Below are positions 16,624-26,990 of a stretch of 64,000 nucleotides of DNA, piece by piece. The notes beneath the pieces were generated by a model. It was not told the origin of the DNA and did no database searches. It saw nothing but the letters and a program-made list of their open reading frames with translations. The DNA is from Allonocardiopsis opalescens (GTDB taxonomy: Bacteria; Actinomycetota; Actinomycetes; Streptosporangiales; Streptosporangiaceae). Numbering within the stretch: the stretch's first letter is position 1; every line of letters begins with the position of its first letter. The translations under genes were made by a program, and so were the position numbers. The DNA is taken from NCBI RefSeq assembly GCF_003002095.1, contig NZ_PVZC01000004.1:62001-126000 (forward strand), read 5' to 3'.

Positions 16624-18042
16624 GTGCGGGTGGACCACATCGTCGTCGGGGCCGGGACCGCCGGGTGCGTCCTGGCCGCCCGGCTGAGCGAGGACGCCGC
16701 CCGCACGGTCCTGCTGATCGAGGCCGGGCCCGACCGCCGCTCCGGCGAGCTGCCGCCCGCGCTGGCCGGGCTGGACTGGCACGCCGCCGGACGCCACGAC
16801 GGCACCCTGTGGCCGGGGGTGGCCGCCGAGTCGATGCCCGGCCGCGAGCCGCAGCCCTACCTGTGCGGGCGCGGCGTCGGCGGCAGCGGCGCGGTCGACG
16901 CGATGATCGCGCTGCCCGGGCTGCCGCACGACCACGACCGCTGGGAGCGCGAGTACGGCGCCGTCGGCTGGTCCTGGGCCGACGTGCGGCCCTGGTACCG
17001 CGCGCTGGCCCGCGGCCTGCGCCGCCTGGGCGCCGCCGAGCTGAACCCGCTGGACGCCGCGGTGCTCGCCACCGCCGCCGACCACGGCCTGTCCGGCTCG
17101 GCCGACCTCTACCGCTCCGCCGCCGACGGCGGCGGGCCGCTGTGGTGGACCGCCAGCGGCCCGCGCCGGCACGGCGCCGCCCAGGCGTGGCTCGAACCGG
17201 CGCGCGGACGGCCGAACCTGGCGGTGCGCGGCGGCGCCGAAGCCGTCGGGCTGCTCGACGACGGGCTTGCGGTGCGCGGCGTCCGGCTGGCCGACGGCAT
17301 GGAGATCGAGGCCGGCGAGGTCATCCTGGCGGCCGGCGCTGTGGGCAGTCCCTCGCTGCTGCTCCGCTCCGGCCTGGGCGGGCCCGGCGTCGGCCGGTCC
17401 CTGTCGGACCACCCGGTGGTGAGCGTGCCCGTCGAGGCGCAGTGGACCATGCCCGCCTCCGGCGACACCTGCGTGCACGGCATCGGCTCGCTGCTGCGGC
17501 TGTCGTCCTCCGTGGGGCGCGGCGACATCCACCTGGTGCCGTGCATGGGCAAGACCGTGGTCGGCATGGCCGACCGGGGCGTGCTGCTGGCCGCGCTGAT
17601 GCGGGTGCGCTCGCGCGGCCGGGTCGAACTCGACGCCGAGGGGCGGCCCAGGATCGACCTCAACCTGCTCGACCACGACCTCGACCGCGCCGCCATGCGC
17701 GACGCCGTGACCGCCCTCGCCCACACCCTCACCTCCGGCGCCTTCACCGCCTCCTGGGGCTCGGCCGACGAGATGGACCCCAAGGAGCTGCTGGACCCCG
17801 AGGTCTTCCACAGCTGGGTGCCCGACCAGCTCGGCGGCCACTACCACATGTGCGGCACCTGCCGGATGGGCCCGGCCACCGACCCCTTCGCCGTCGTCGA
17901 CGTGCACGGCCGGCTGCACGGCCGCCGCGGCCTGCGCGTCGCCGACGCCTCGATCCTCCCCGACGTCCCCTCGGCGCCCACCCAGCTGCCCGTGATCATG
18001 GTCGCCGAGCGCATCGCGGCGCTGATCAGGGCCGAGGGCTGA
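16624..18042 (+). CDS. GMC-family FAD-dependent oxidoreductase
   Basis: The 472-residue flavoprotein begins with the FAD-binding motif HIVVGAGTAGCVLAARLSE. It continues with CGRGVGGSGAVDAMIALPG and EVILAAGAVGSPSLLLRSG, and ends with the GMC catalytic region GGHYHMCGTCRMGPATDPF and SAPTQLPVIMVAERIA. Such enzymes oxidise alcohols, sugars or choline. The substrate cannot be told. It has its own probable leaderless promoter and ends 47 nt before hisD. Confidence 0.88.
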   Translation: MRVDHIVVGAGTAGCVLAARLSEDAARTVLLIEAGPDRRSGELPPALAGLDWHAAGRHDGTLWPGVAAESMPGREPQPYLCGRGVGGSGAVDAMIALPGLPHDHDRWEREYGAVGWSWADVRPWYRALARGLRRLGAAELNPLDAAVLATAADHGLSGSADLYRSAADGGGPLWWTASGPRRHGAAQAWLEPARGRPNLAVRGGAEAVGLLDDGLAVRGVRLADGMEIEAGEVILAAGAVGSPSLLLRSGLGGPGVGRSLSDHPVVSVPVEAQWTMPASGDTCVHGIGSLLRLSSSVGRGDIHLVPCMGKTVVGMADRGVLLAALMRVRSRGRVELDAEGRPRIDLNLLDHDLDRAAMRDAVTALAHTLTSGAFTASWGSADEMDPKELLDPEVFHSWVPDQLGGHYHMCGTCRMGPATDPFAVVDVHGRLHGRRGLRVADASILPDVPSAPTQLPVIMVAERIAALIRAEG

Positions 18043-18077
18043 GGGCGAAGACGGGACGGCGGCGGGGCGGCGGCCCA

Positions 18078-18083
18078 TAGACT
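18078..18083 (+). promoter_or_regulatory. -10 element of the his operon
   Basis: TAGACT ends 6 nt before GTG 18090 of hisD. There is no Shine-Dalgarno, so hisD would be translated from a leaderless transcript. Confidence 0.55.
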
Positions 18084-18089
18084 GGACGG

Positions 18090-19403
18090 GTGATCTCACG
18101 AATCGACCTGCGGGGGTCCGACCGTGACCCGCGCGATGTGCTGCCCCGGGCCGACACCGACGTCGAGTCCGCGCTGGAGACGGTGCGGACCATCTGCGAG
18201 GACGTCCGGCATCGCGGCGAGGCGGCGCTGATCGAGATCACCGAGCGCCTCGACGGTGTGCGGCTGGACTCCGTCCGGGTGCCGCCCGGGGAGATCGCGG
18301 CCGCGCTCGACGCTCTCGACCCCCAGGTGCGCGCGGCGCTGGAGGAGTCCATCCGCAGGGTGCGGCTGGTCCACGCCGACCAGCGCCGCACCGACACCAC
18401 CACCCGGGTGGTGCCCGGCGGCACCGTCACCGAGCGGTGGGTGCCCGTGGGCCGGGTGGGGCTGTACGCCCCGGGCGGGCGGGCCGTGTACCCCTCCAGC
18501 GTGGTGATGAACGTCGTCCCGGCCCAGATCGCCGGGGTGGAGTCGCTGGCCGTCGCCTCGCCGCCGCAGCCGGAGTTCGGCGGCCGCCCGCACCCCGCCA
18601 TCCTCGCCGCGTGCGCGCTGCTGGGCGTCGACGAGGTGTACGCGGTCGGCGGCGCGCAGGCCGTGGCGATGTTCGGCTACGGCGCCGGCCCCTGCCGCCC
18701 CGTCGACATGGTCACCGGCCCCGGCAACCTCTGGGTCACCGCCGCCAAGCGGCTGCTCAAGGGCCGCATCGGTATCGACGCCGAGGCCGGCCCCACCGAG
18801 ATCGCCGTGCTGGCCGACGCCACCGCCGACCCCGTCCACGTCGCCGCCGACCTGGTCAGCCAGGCCGAGCACGACCCCATGGCCGCCGCCGTTCTGGTCA
18901 CCGACTCCGAGGAGCTGGCCGACGCGGTCGAGCGCGAGCTGGCCGCCCAGGTGGCCGCCGCCAAGCACAGCGGGCGCATCGCCGAGGCGCTGGCGGGCCC
19001 GCAGTCCGGCGTCGTGCTGGTCGACGGCGTCGACCACGGCCTGGAGGTGGTGAACGCCTACGCGGCCGAGCACCTGGAGGTGATGACCGCCGACGCCGCC
19101 GCCGTGGCCGCCCGGGTCCGCAACGCGGGCGCGGTCTTCGTCGGCGCGCACAGCCCCGTCTCGCTCGGCGACTACGCCGCCGGCTCCAACCACGTGCTGC
19201 CCACCGGCGGCTGCGCCTGCTTCTCCTCCGGCCTGTCCGTGCAGACCTTCCTGCGCGGCATCCACGTGGTGGAGTACTCCGCGCAGGCGCTGGCCGAGGT
19301 GGCCGGCACCGTGATGACCCTCGCCGAGGCCGAGGACCTGCCCGCCCACGGCGCTGCCGTGCGGGTCCGCCTCACCGGGGGCGCGGGGGAGGGGCGGTCG
19401 TGA
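18090..19403 (+). CDS. hisD: Histidinol dehydrogenase
   Basis: HisD makes the last two oxidations, histidinol to histidine, with NAD+ and zinc. The 437-residue protein has [20 protein letters not shown], the NAD/zinc region [24 protein letters not shown] with zinc-binding Gln and His, AEHLEVM, and [15 protein letters not shown] with a conserved His. It is the first gene of the his cluster and overlaps hisC by 4 nt (GTGA). Confidence 0.97.
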   Translation: MISRIDLRGSDRDPRDVLPRADTDVESALETVRTICEDVRHRGEAALIEITERLDGVRLDSVRVPPGEIAAALDALDPQVRAALEESIRRVRLVHADQRRTDTTTRVVPGGTVTERWVPVGRVGLYAPGGRAVYPSSVVMNVVPAQIAGVESLAVASPPQPEFGGRPHPAILAACALLGVDEVYAVGGAQAVAMFGYGAGPCRPVDMVTGPGNLWVTAAKRLLKGRIGIDAEAGPTEIAVLADATADPVHVAADLVSQAEHDPMAAAVLVTDSEELADAVERELAAQVAAAKHSGRIAEALAGPQSGVVLVDGVDHGLEVVNAYAAEHLEVMTADAAAVAARVRNAGAVFVGAHSPVSLGDYAAGSNHVLPTGGCACFSSGLSVQTFLRGIHVVEYSAQALAEVAGTVMTLAEAEDLPAHGAAVRVRLTGGAGEGRS

Positions 19404-20491
19404 CCGAGCGGGCGGAGACCACCTGGGCCGAGCTCCCGATCCGCGACGACCTGCGCGGCGGCTCGCCCTACGGCGCGCCGCAGCTGGACGTCCCGGTGGC
19501 GCTGAACACCAACGAGAACCCCTTCCCGCCGTCGGAGCGGCTGGCCGCCGCCATCGGCGCCGCCGTGGCCGACACCGCTCGCGGCCTCAACCGCTACCCC
19601 GACCGCGACGCGGTGCGGCTCCGCGACGACCTCGCCGCCTACCTGGGCCACGGCCTCACCGGCCGGCAGGTGTGGGCGGCCAACGGCTCCAACGAGATAC
19701 TCCAGCAGCTGCTCCAGGTCTTCGCCGGTCCCGGGCGCGCCGCGCTCGGCTTCGAGCCCTCGTACTCGATGCACCCGCTGCTGACCCGGGTGAACAGCAC
19801 CGAGTGGATCGGGGTGCCCCGGGCCGCCGACTTCACCATCGACACCGGCGAGGCGCTGGCCGCCATCGAGCGGCACCGGCCCGCCATCGTCTTCGTCACC
19901 TCGCCCAACAACCCCACCGGCACCGCCGTGCCGCTGGACACCATCGAGCGGATCGCCAAGGCCGCCCCCGGCATGGTGGTGGTCGACGAGGCCTACGCCG
20001 AGTTCGCCCGGGCCGGCACCCCCAGCGCGCTGACCCTGCTCCCCGAGCACCCCCGCCTGGTGGTCACCCGCACCATGTCCAAGGCCTTCGCCATGGCCGG
20101 GGCCCGGCTCGGCTACCTCGCCGCCTCGCCTGCCGTCGTCGACGCCCTGCTGCTGGTGCGGCTGCCCTACCACCTGTCGGCCGTCAGCCAGGTCGTGGCC
20201 AGCACCGCGCTCTCCTTCGCCGGCGAACTGCTCGGCACGGTCGACGCGCTGCGCGCCGAGCGCGACGACCTGGTGGCCTGGCTGCGCTCCGAGGGCTTCA
20301 CCGTGGCCGACTCCGACGCCAACTTCGTGCTCTTCGGCGAGTTCGACGACCGCGGCGCCGTATGGCGGCGGCTGCTCGACCGCGGCGTGCTGGTCCGCGA
20401 GGTCGGCCCGCCCCGCTGGCTGCGCGTCACCATCGGCACCCCGGCCGAGAACGCCGCCTTCCGCGACGCCCTGCTCGCCGCCGTCCGCTGA
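19400..20491 (+). CDS. hisC: Histidinol-phosphate aminotransferase
   Basis: This class I/II PLP enzyme converts imidazole-acetol phosphate to histidinol phosphate. The 363-residue product has [16 protein letters not shown], the NPTG motif in [24 protein letters not shown] and the PLP-lysine region [18 protein letters not shown]. The GTG start overlaps the hisD stop. A 133-nt spacer with short repeats separates it from hisB. Confidence 0.96.
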   Translation: MTERAETTWAELPIRDDLRGGSPYGAPQLDVPVALNTNENPFPPSERLAAAIGAAVADTARGLNRYPDRDAVRLRDDLAAYLGHGLTGRQVWAANGSNEILQQLLQVFAGPGRAALGFEPSYSMHPLLTRVNSTEWIGVPRAADFTIDTGEALAAIERHRPAIVFVTSPNNPTGTAVPLDTIERIAKAAPGMVVVDEAYAEFARAGTPSALTLLPEHPRLVVTRTMSKAFAMAGARLGYLAASPAVVDALLLVRLPYHLSAVSQVVASTALSFAGELLGTVDALRAERDDLVAWLRSEGFTVADSDANFVLFGEFDDRGAVWRRLLDRGVLVREVGPPRWLRVTIGTPAENAAFRDALLAAVR

Positions 20492-20504
20492 CCCCGCCCG
20501 CGAC

Positions 20505-20610
20505 CCGCACACCGCTGAAGAACCGCACACCGACCACGAACCGCACACCGGTGACCGGCGCCGTCCGCACCGTCGCGCGCACCGCCCCGACCGAACCGTC
20601 CCGCACACCG
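20505..20610 (+). repeat. 18-nt imperfect direct repeats between hisC and hisB
   Basis: Three adjacent units of exactly 18 nt (20505-20522, 20523-20540, 20541-20558) each begin CCGCACACCG. A fourth copy of that 10-mer lies at 20601-20610, just before the hisB Shine-Dalgarno. The other 8 nt of each unit vary. The frame is open across the repeats, reading a repeated Arg-Thr-Pro, but there is no good start. Confidence 0.7.
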
Positions 20611-20624
20611 AGGAGACAGCAGCG

Positions 20625-21221
20625 ATGAGCCGCACCGGCCGCGTCGAGCGCACCACCAAGGAGACCAAGGTCCTGGTCGAAGTGGACCTCGACGGCACCG
20701 GCAAGACCGACATCGGCACCGGGGTCGGCTTCTACGACCACATGCTCGACCAGCTCGGCCGGCACGGCCTGTTCGACCTCACCGTGCGCACCGAGGGCGA
20801 CCTCCACATCGACACCCACCACACCATGGAGGACACCGCCCTCGCCCTGGGCGCCGCCTTCGCCCAGGCCCTGGGCGACCGCGCCGGGGTGCGCCGCTTC
20901 GGCACCGCCGCCGCCCCCCTGGACGAGGCCCTGGCCCAGGTCACCGTCGACCTCTCCGGCCGCCCCTACCTCGTCCACAGCGAGCCCGAAGGCATGGCCC
21001 AGCTCATCGGCCGCGACTACGACACCACGATGACCCGGCACATCTTCGAGTCCTTCGTCGCCCAGGCCCGCGTCTGCCTGCACATCCACGTCCCCTACGG
21101 CCGCAACGCCCACCACATCGTCGAGGCCCAGTTCAAGGCCCTCGCCCGCGCCCTGCGCGAAGCCTGCGAACTCGACCCCCGCGCCGCCGGGGTGATCCCG
21201 TCGACCAAGGGGGTGCTGTAG
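20625..21221 (+). CDS. hisB: Imidazoleglycerol-phosphate dehydratase
   Basis: HisB dehydrates imidazole-glycerol phosphate to imidazole-acetol phosphate. The 198-residue protein has the manganese-binding signatures: FYDHMLDQLGRHG, LHIDTHHTMEDTALALG and GRNAHHIVEAQFKALARAL. It is the monofunctional form, without the phosphatase domain of enterobacterial HisB. GAGGAG lies before ATG 20625. Confidence 0.97.
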   Translation: MSRTGRVERTTKETKVLVEVDLDGTGKTDIGTGVGFYDHMLDQLGRHGLFDLTVRTEGDLHIDTHHTMEDTALALGAAFAQALGDRAGVRRFGTAAAPLDEALAQVTVDLSGRPYLVHSEPEGMAQLIGRDYDTTMTRHIFESFVAQARVCLHIHVPYGRNAHHIVEAQFKALARALREACELDPRAAGVIPSTKGVL

Positions 21222-21234
21222 GGACCGGTCCGGG

Positions 21235-21501
21235 TCATCCGGTGCAACCGAAGTACTCGTCGATCTGTTCATAGAGTTCGTCAGTCAGGTCCACTTCCGG
21301 CGGCATGTAGTCGTGTGCGCGTACGAACGCGACGAGTTCCGGATCGAAACGCAGGGGATAGTGCGCGGCGTAGTGGACCGGGTCCGCGCGCCACAGCCAG
21401 GTTCCATCGGTGATCAGGGAGGGGCCGCCGGGGGTGACGTGAGGGCCGCCGAAGACGTCGGGTGTCGCCTCCATGACCGCCAGCAGCCCCGAGCCGCACA
21501 C
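21235..21501 (-). CDS. Small conserved protein of unknown function
   Basis: The 88-residue product contains TPGGPSLITDGTWLWRADPV, then HYAAHYPLRFDPELVAFV. I recognise this pattern from short actinomycete hypothetical proteins, none with a known role. The frame opens at GTG 21501; the conserved part begins only at about residue 6, and no Shine-Dalgarno precedes it. So the N-terminus may have been cut when the A+T-rich sequence next to it arrived. The gene is convergent with hisB, 13 nt apart. Confidence 0.6.
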   Translation of the reverse strand: MCGSGLLAVMEATPDVFGGPHVTPGGPSLITDGTWLWRADPVHYAAHYPLRFDPELVAFVRAHDYMPPEVDLTDELYEQIDEYFGCTG

Positions 21502-21807
21502 CTAACGGCTCGAAGAATTCGATCTTTCGCCCGGAAAACCGACCCGGTCATTCCCGGTGAAGAGACCGGGAACGATCCGCGTCAAGCCTTGCCGGAAAGG
21601 TTCGATTCTTGGCGGAGTCGCCGGATCGAGTGATCATCGGCGATTTCCACCGCCTCGCTCGGATACCTTTGCGCCGGTCGCGGCGCCAGTGTTCCCGTTC
21701 GTGATCTGTTATCGAATTCATTCCCGCGAAGGTGGCGGCCGAAAGGTTTTCCGCGGTGCGAGACGCCTGCCGAATCGGTACGCTGGCGAACCGGAAACGG
21801 ACGAACG
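21502..21807. other. A+T-richer non-coding stretch within the his region
   Basis: About 300 nt of clearly lower G+C than the surroundings, most visibly near 21510-21560 and 21690-21780. Short open frames on both strands give no recognisable protein and have non-native codon use. TACGCT at 21779-21784 is a possible -10 element for the fragment that follows. It is likely the scar of an insertion or deletion. Confidence 0.5.
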
Positions 21808-22095
21808 GTGGTGGGGTATGGCCTGGGCCCGCTGTCCGCCGAGGCAGCCGCCTTCGGCGCCGACCTGCTCGCCGCGGCCGCGCACACCCTGCCCAGCGCG
21901 ATCGTGGTCGACATCGGTCGCACCCCGGACGGCTGGGCGGTGATCGAGGCCAATGCCGCCTGGGCCGGCGGCCACTACACCGCCGACCCCGAAGGCGCCC
22001 TGGACGTCGTCCTGCGCGCCGCCGCCCCGGCCGGCGCGGTCGGCGAGCACGACCGGCGCTTCGTCCGCCGCCCCGCCCCGGCGCCCGCTCCGTGA
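21808..22095 (+). pseudogene. C-terminal remnant of an ATP-grasp (R2K-type) protein
   Basis: The 95 residues contain [20 protein letters not shown], then [20 protein letters not shown]. This is the metal- and ATP-binding end of an ATP-grasp domain, in which the Glu and Asn of VIEANAAW bind magnesium. The rest of the domain, about 180 residues or more, is missing. The upstream DNA has unlike composition and no matching frame. It is read as a decayed gene, although a GTG at 21808 and an upstream TACGCT could still express a short protein. Confidence 0.6.
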
Positions 22096-22249
22096 CACCG
22101 CCGCCCGCGGCCGCGACGCGCACGGCCGCGGTCGCGGTCGCCATCGCGGCCGGTCCCGGGCTTCCGGCAGCTCAGGCGGGCGCCCGTCTCGCCTAGGATG
22201 GCTGGCGGAGCTTCGGCCGGTCTCGGCCGGTCGGGAGGAGGCGGAGCAG

Positions 22250-22885
22250 GTGGGCAAGCGGGTCGTCGTGCTGGACTACGGGTCGGGTAACCTCCGGTCC
22301 GCGCAGCGGGCGCTGGAGCGGGCCGGGGCCGAGGTCGAGGTCACGGCGGACGCGCGGGCCGGGATGGCGGCCGACGGGCTGGTGGTGCCCGGGGTCGGTG
22401 CCTTCGGGGCCTGTATGGCGGGGCTGCGCGAGGTCGGCGGCGACCGGCTGATCGGGCGGCGGCTGGCCGGCGGGCTGCCGGTGCTGGGCATCTGCGTGGG
22501 CATGCAGGTGCTGTTCGGCAAGGGCGTCGAGCACGGGGTGACCACCGAGGGCTGCGGCGAGTGGCCGGGCACGGTGGAGTCGCTGAGCGCCCCGGTGCTG
22601 CCGCACATGGGCTGGAACACCGTCGACGCCCCCCAGGGCAGCACCCTGTTCGCGGGCGTGGGCGGCGAGCGCTTCTACTTCGTGCACTCCTACGGCGTGC
22701 TGCGCTGGGAGCTGGAGACGGCCGGCCCGCACTTCGTCCCGCCGCTGGTCACCTGGTCCACCCACGGCACGCCCTTCGTGGCGGCCGTGGAGAACGGCCC
22801 CCTGTCGGCCACCCAGTTCCACCCCGAGAAGTCCGGCGACGCCGGAGCCGCCCTACTGCGCAACTGGCTGGAGAGCCTTTCGTGA
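22250..22885 (+). CDS. hisH: Imidazole glycerol phosphate synthase, glutaminase subunit
   Basis: HisH releases ammonia from glutamine for HisF. The 211-residue class I amidotransferase has [19 protein letters not shown], the nucleophile Cys in [12 protein letters not shown] and the His/Glu pair in [14 protein letters not shown] 22250 has GGGAGGAGG upstream. A TAGGAT at 22194-22199 could be the -10 of a second his promoter. It overlaps hisA by 4 nt. Confidence 0.96.
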   Translation: MGKRVVVLDYGSGNLRSAQRALERAGAEVEVTADARAGMAADGLVVPGVGAFGACMAGLREVGGDRLIGRRLAGGLPVLGICVGMQVLFGKGVEHGVTTEGCGEWPGTVESLSAPVLPHMGWNTVDAPQGSTLFAGVGGERFYFVHSYGVLRWELETAGPHFVPPLVTWSTHGTPFVAAVENGPLSATQFHPEKSGDAGAALLRNWLESLS

Positions 22886-23649
22886 ACACCACCCCCCCGA
22901 CGCCCCGGTCCGACGCCCCCGCGCCGGTGCTCGAACTGCTGCCCGCGGTGGACGTCCAGGGCGGGCAGGCCGTCCAGCTCGTCCAGGGCGTGGCCGGCAC
23001 CGGCGGCCGCTACGGCGACCCGCTGGACGCCGCGCTCGCCTGGCAGCGGGCGGGCGCGGAGTGGATCCACCTGGTCGACCTGGACGCCGCGTTCGGGCGG
23101 GGCCACAACCGCGAACTGCTGGCCGGGATCATCGGCCGGCTCGACGTCAAGGTCGAGCTGTCGGGCGGCATCCGCGACGACGAATCCCTGGCCGCCGCGC
23201 TGGCCACCGGCTGCCGCCGGGTGAACATCGGCACCGCCGCGCTGGAGGACCCCGCGTGGTGTGCCAAGGTCATCGCCGAGCACGGCGACGCCGTCGCCAT
23301 CGGCCTGGACGTGCGCGGCACCCGGCTGGCCGCACGCGGCTGGACCCGCGAGGGCGGCGAGCTGTACGAGGTGCTGGAGCGGCTGGACCGCGAGGGCTGC
23401 GCCCGCTACGTCGTCACCGACGTGAACAAGGACGGCATGCTCAAGGGCCCCAACCTCGATCTGCTCCGCGAGGTCTGCGCGCGCACCGAGGCGCCCGTGG
23501 TGGCCAGCGGCGGGGTGTCGAGCCTGGACGACCTGCGCGCGATCGCCGCGCTCACCCCGCTGGGCGTCGAGGGCGCCATCATCGGCACCGCCCTGTACAA
23601 CGGCAACTTCACCCTGGTCGACGCCCTCGCCGCGGTGGCGGCCCGATGA
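22882..23649 (+). CDS. priA: Phosphoribosyl isomerase (HisA; probably bifunctional PriA)
   Basis: The 255-residue barrel isomerises ProFAR in histidine synthesis. Catalytic aspartates are in [19 protein letters not shown] and [17 protein letters not shown], and [12 protein letters not shown] is a phosphate loop. Actinobacteria often lack trpF and use this enzyme, PriA, also for phosphoribosylanthranilate isomerisation. No trpF lies beside trpC, trpB and trpA in this window, which supports the dual role; a genome-wide search would settle it. GTG overlaps hisH and the stop overlaps ridA. Confidence 0.93.
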   Translation: MNTTPPTPRSDAPAPVLELLPAVDVQGGQAVQLVQGVAGTGGRYGDPLDAALAWQRAGAEWIHLVDLDAAFGRGHNRELLAGIIGRLDVKVELSGGIRDDESLAAALATGCRRVNIGTAALEDPAWCAKVIAEHGDAVAIGLDVRGTRLAARGWTREGGELYEVLERLDREGCARYVVTDVNKDGMLKGPNLDLLREVCARTEAPVVASGGVSSLDDLRAIAALTPLGVEGAIIGTALYNGNFTLVDALAAVAAR

Positions 23650-24064
23650 GCGGCACGCCCGCGGCCCTCGCCGCCGCGGCCAGGCGGGTGCACAGCGGCG
23701 GCCCGTGGGAGGAGCGCTTCGGCTACTGCCGGGCGGTCGCCAGGGGCCCGCTGGTCGCGGTCTCCGGCAGCACCGCCACCGTCGGCGGCGCCGTCACGCA
23801 GGTCGGCGACGCCCACGGCCAGGCCCGCACCGCCTTCGGCATCGCGCTGGCCGCCCTCGCCGAACTCGGCCTGGGCGCCGAGCACGTCCTCCGCACCCGC
23901 ATGTACCTCACCGACATCGACCGCGACTCCGACGCGGTCGGCCGCGCCCACGCCGAGTTCTTCGCCGCGAACCCGCCGGCCGCCTCGATGGTGCAGGTGG
24001 CCCGGCTGATCCACCCCGACCACCTGGTCGAGGTCGAGCTGGACGCCTGGAACCCGGAGGCGCC

Positions 24065-24068
<4 letters not shown>
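23646..24068 (+). CDS. RidA-family (YjgF) imine/enamine deaminase-like protein
   Basis: The 140-residue protein has the RidA fold. The key Arg of the family is present in [19 protein letters not shown], after [19 protein letters not shown]. RidA proteins hydrolyse reactive imines released by PLP enzymes. It overlaps both hisA (ATGA) and hisF (GTGA), so it is translated as part of the his operon. The role there is inferred: it may clear imines made in amino-acid metabolism. Confidence 0.88.
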
Positions 24069-24835
<767 letters not shown>

Positions 24836-25004
24836 CCTGCGGCGCCGCCCGGGACGCACCCGCGCCGCGGCGCCGGCGGCCGCGCGATCCGCGCCGGCGG
24901 CCGGAATAACGCACCGGGTCCGCGCACTTGCACCTGGTTGTCGAACATGGGATGTCGGCGGACCCGGGTAACGTGGCGTCGTTGCGCGGGGGCGCGGCCG
25001 AGCG

Positions 25005-26990
25005 ATGGCGGGGGAGTGGCGGGAGCAGATGGCTGACGGGGCGGGCGCGGCGCGGACACCCACCCGGGGCCGTGTCTTCACCAGGGGCTTGTACGTGCTG
25101 TGGACCGCCATCCGCACCGAGCCGGGCCCCTTCGGCCTCGCCATGTTCGGCGCCGTGCTGCACGCCACCGTCACCGTCGGCAGCGCCAGCGTGCTCGGCT
25201 ACATCACCAGCGAGATCATCCTGCCCTCGCTGCGGGCCGGCGACACCACCGCCGCCGCGCTGTGGACGGCGGCCGGGCTGCTGCTGGGCGTCGGCGTGCT
25301 CAAGGCCACCGGGCTCGCCTTCCGCCGCCTGTTCGCCGGGCTGATGCAGTACCGGATGCAGGCCCACTACCGGCGCAGGGTCAGCCACACCTTCCTGCGG
25401 CTGCCGCTGGCCTGGCACCACCGCCACCCCACCGGGCAGCTGCTGTCCAACGCCGGCTCCGACGTCGAGGCCGCCTGGCAGCCGCTCGCCCCGCTGCCCA
25501 TGGCCATCGGCACCGCCTACATGCTGGTCATCGCGGCCGCGTCCATGCTGATCACCGACCTGGTGCTGGCCCTGGTCGGCTTCCTGGTCTTCCCGGCGAT
25601 CGCGCTGCTCAACTACGTCTACCAGCACCGCCTCTCGCCGCTGGCCACCCGCGCCCAGGCGCTGCGCGCACGCGTCAGCGAGGTGGCGCACGAGAGCTTC
25701 GACGGCGCCCTCGTGGTGAAGACCCTGGGCCGCGAGGACGCCGAGACCGAGCGCTTCACCGCCGCCGCCTCCCGGCTGCGCGACGCCCAGATCAAGGTCG
25801 GCCGGGTCCGGGGCATGTTCGACCCGGTGATGGAGGCGCTGCCCAACCTCGGCGTGCTCGTGGTGCTGCTGGTCGGCGTGCTGCGCATCGAGGGCGGCGC
25901 GATGACGCCCGGTGAACTGGTGCAGTTCGCCTTCCTGTTCACCCTGCTGGCCTTCCCGATCCGCTCCTTCGGCTGGATCCTCGGCGACCTCCCGCGCGCC
26001 GTCGTCGGCTGGGACCGGATGCAGGCGGTGCTGACCGCCCGGGGCTCCACCGCCTACGGCACCGCCCGGCTGCCCGCCGGCCAGGCACCGGGCGGCGTCG
26101 CCGTCACGGCCGAGGGCGTCACCTTCGGCTACGAGGACGGCTACCGCGACGCCTCCGGCGCCGACCGCGACGGCATCTCGGCCGGCGACCTCGGCGGCGG
26201 GCCCGACCCCGGCGAGGGCGGCACCGGCCCCCGCACCACCGTGCTGCACGGCGTCGACCTGGCCATCCCGCCCGGCCGCACCGTCGCGATCGTCGGCCCC
26301 ACCGGCGCCGGCAAGTCCACCCTGGCCTCGCTGCTGCTGCGGCTGGTCGACCCCGACTCCGGCACCCTGCGCTACGACGGCACCGACCTGCGCGAGCTGG
26401 CCAAGGGCGAGATCTCCCGCACCGCCGCCCTCGTCCCGCAGACCACCTTCGTCTTCGACGACACCGTCCGGGAGAACATCGCCCTCGGCGCCCCCGCCAC
26501 CGACGGCGAGATCTGGACCGCGCTCCGGCTCGCCCACGCCGACGCCTTCGTCCGCGCCCTCCCCGACGGCCTGGACTCACGGCTCGGCGAGCGCGGCACC
26601 TCGCTGTCGGGCGGCCAGCGGCAGCGGATCGCGCTGGCCAGGGCGCTGGTGCGCCGCCCCCGGCTGCTGGTGCTCGACGACGCCACCTCGGCCGTCGACC
26701 CCCAGGTCGAAGAGCACATCCTGACCGGGCTGCGCCGAGCCGACCTGGCCGCCACCGTCGTGGTGATCGCCTACCGCAGGTCCACCATCGCGCTGGCCGA
26801 CGAGGTGGTCTACCTGGAGGGCGGGCGGGTGGTCGCCACCGGCACCCACGACGAGCTGACCGAGCGGGTCGAGGGCTACCGGCGGCTCGTCACCGCCTAC
26901 CAGCGCGACGAGGAGCAGCGCGCCGCCGAGGCCGCCGCCGGCCTGCGCACCGAGCCCACGGACGTCGAGGAATCCGAGGCAGTGGCCTGA
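25005..26990 (+). CDS. ABC exporter half-transporter with degenerate ATP site
   Basis: The 661-residue protein has six N-terminal membrane helices (about 30-330) and one nucleotide-binding domain. Walker A is GPTGAGKST (about residue 431) and the signature is canonical LSGGQRQ. But Walker B reads LLVLDDATSAVD, with Asp in place of the catalytic Glu, and the switch His is Tyr (VVIAYRRST). The partner gene starts in its last base. Such asymmetry marks heterodimeric exporters of the TM287/288 and LmrCD type. An unusual Gly/Asp-rich insert of about 30 residues follows the A-loop. Start could instead be ATG 25029, which has GGGAG before it. Substrate unknown. Confidence 0.9.
   Translation: MAGEWREQMADGAGAARTPTRGRVFTRGLYVLWTAIRTEPGPFGLAMFGAVLHATVTVGSASVLGYITSEIILPSLRAGDTTAAALWTAAGLLLGVGVLKATGLAFRRLFAGLMQYRMQAHYRRRVSHTFLRLPLAWHHRHPTGQLLSNAGSDVEAAWQPLAPLPMAIGTAYMLVIAAASMLITDLVLALVGFLVFPAIALLNYVYQHRLSPLATRAQALRARVSEVAHESFDGALVVKTLGREDAETERFTAAASRLRDAQIKVGRVRGMFDPVMEALPNLGVLVVLLVGVLRIEGGAMTPGELVQFAFLFTLLAFPIRSFGWILGDLPRAVVGWDRMQAVLTARGSTAYGTARLPAGQAPGGVAVTAEGVTFGYEDGYRDASGADRDGISAGDLGGGPDPGEGGTGPRTTVLHGVDLAIPPGRTVAIVGPTGAGKSTLASLLLRLVDPDSGTLRYDGTDLRELAKGEISRTAALVPQTTFVFDDTVRENIALGAPATDGEIWTALRLAHADAFVRALPDGLDSRLGERGTSLSGGQRQRIALARALVRRPRLLVLDDATSAVDPQVEEHILTGLRRADLAATVVVIAYRRSTIALADEVVYLEGGRVVATGTHDELTERVEGYRRLVTAYQRDEEQRAAEAAAGLRTEPTDVEESEAVA

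Noticed and set aside
20505-20610. The 18-nt repeats as a CRISPR array
   Set aside because: The units are far too short, lack spacers, and no cas gene is near.
21557-21953. Short frames on both strands in the A+T-rich his-region stretch
   Set aside because: No homology pattern, no ribosome-binding site, and they contradict each other; kept as non-coding.
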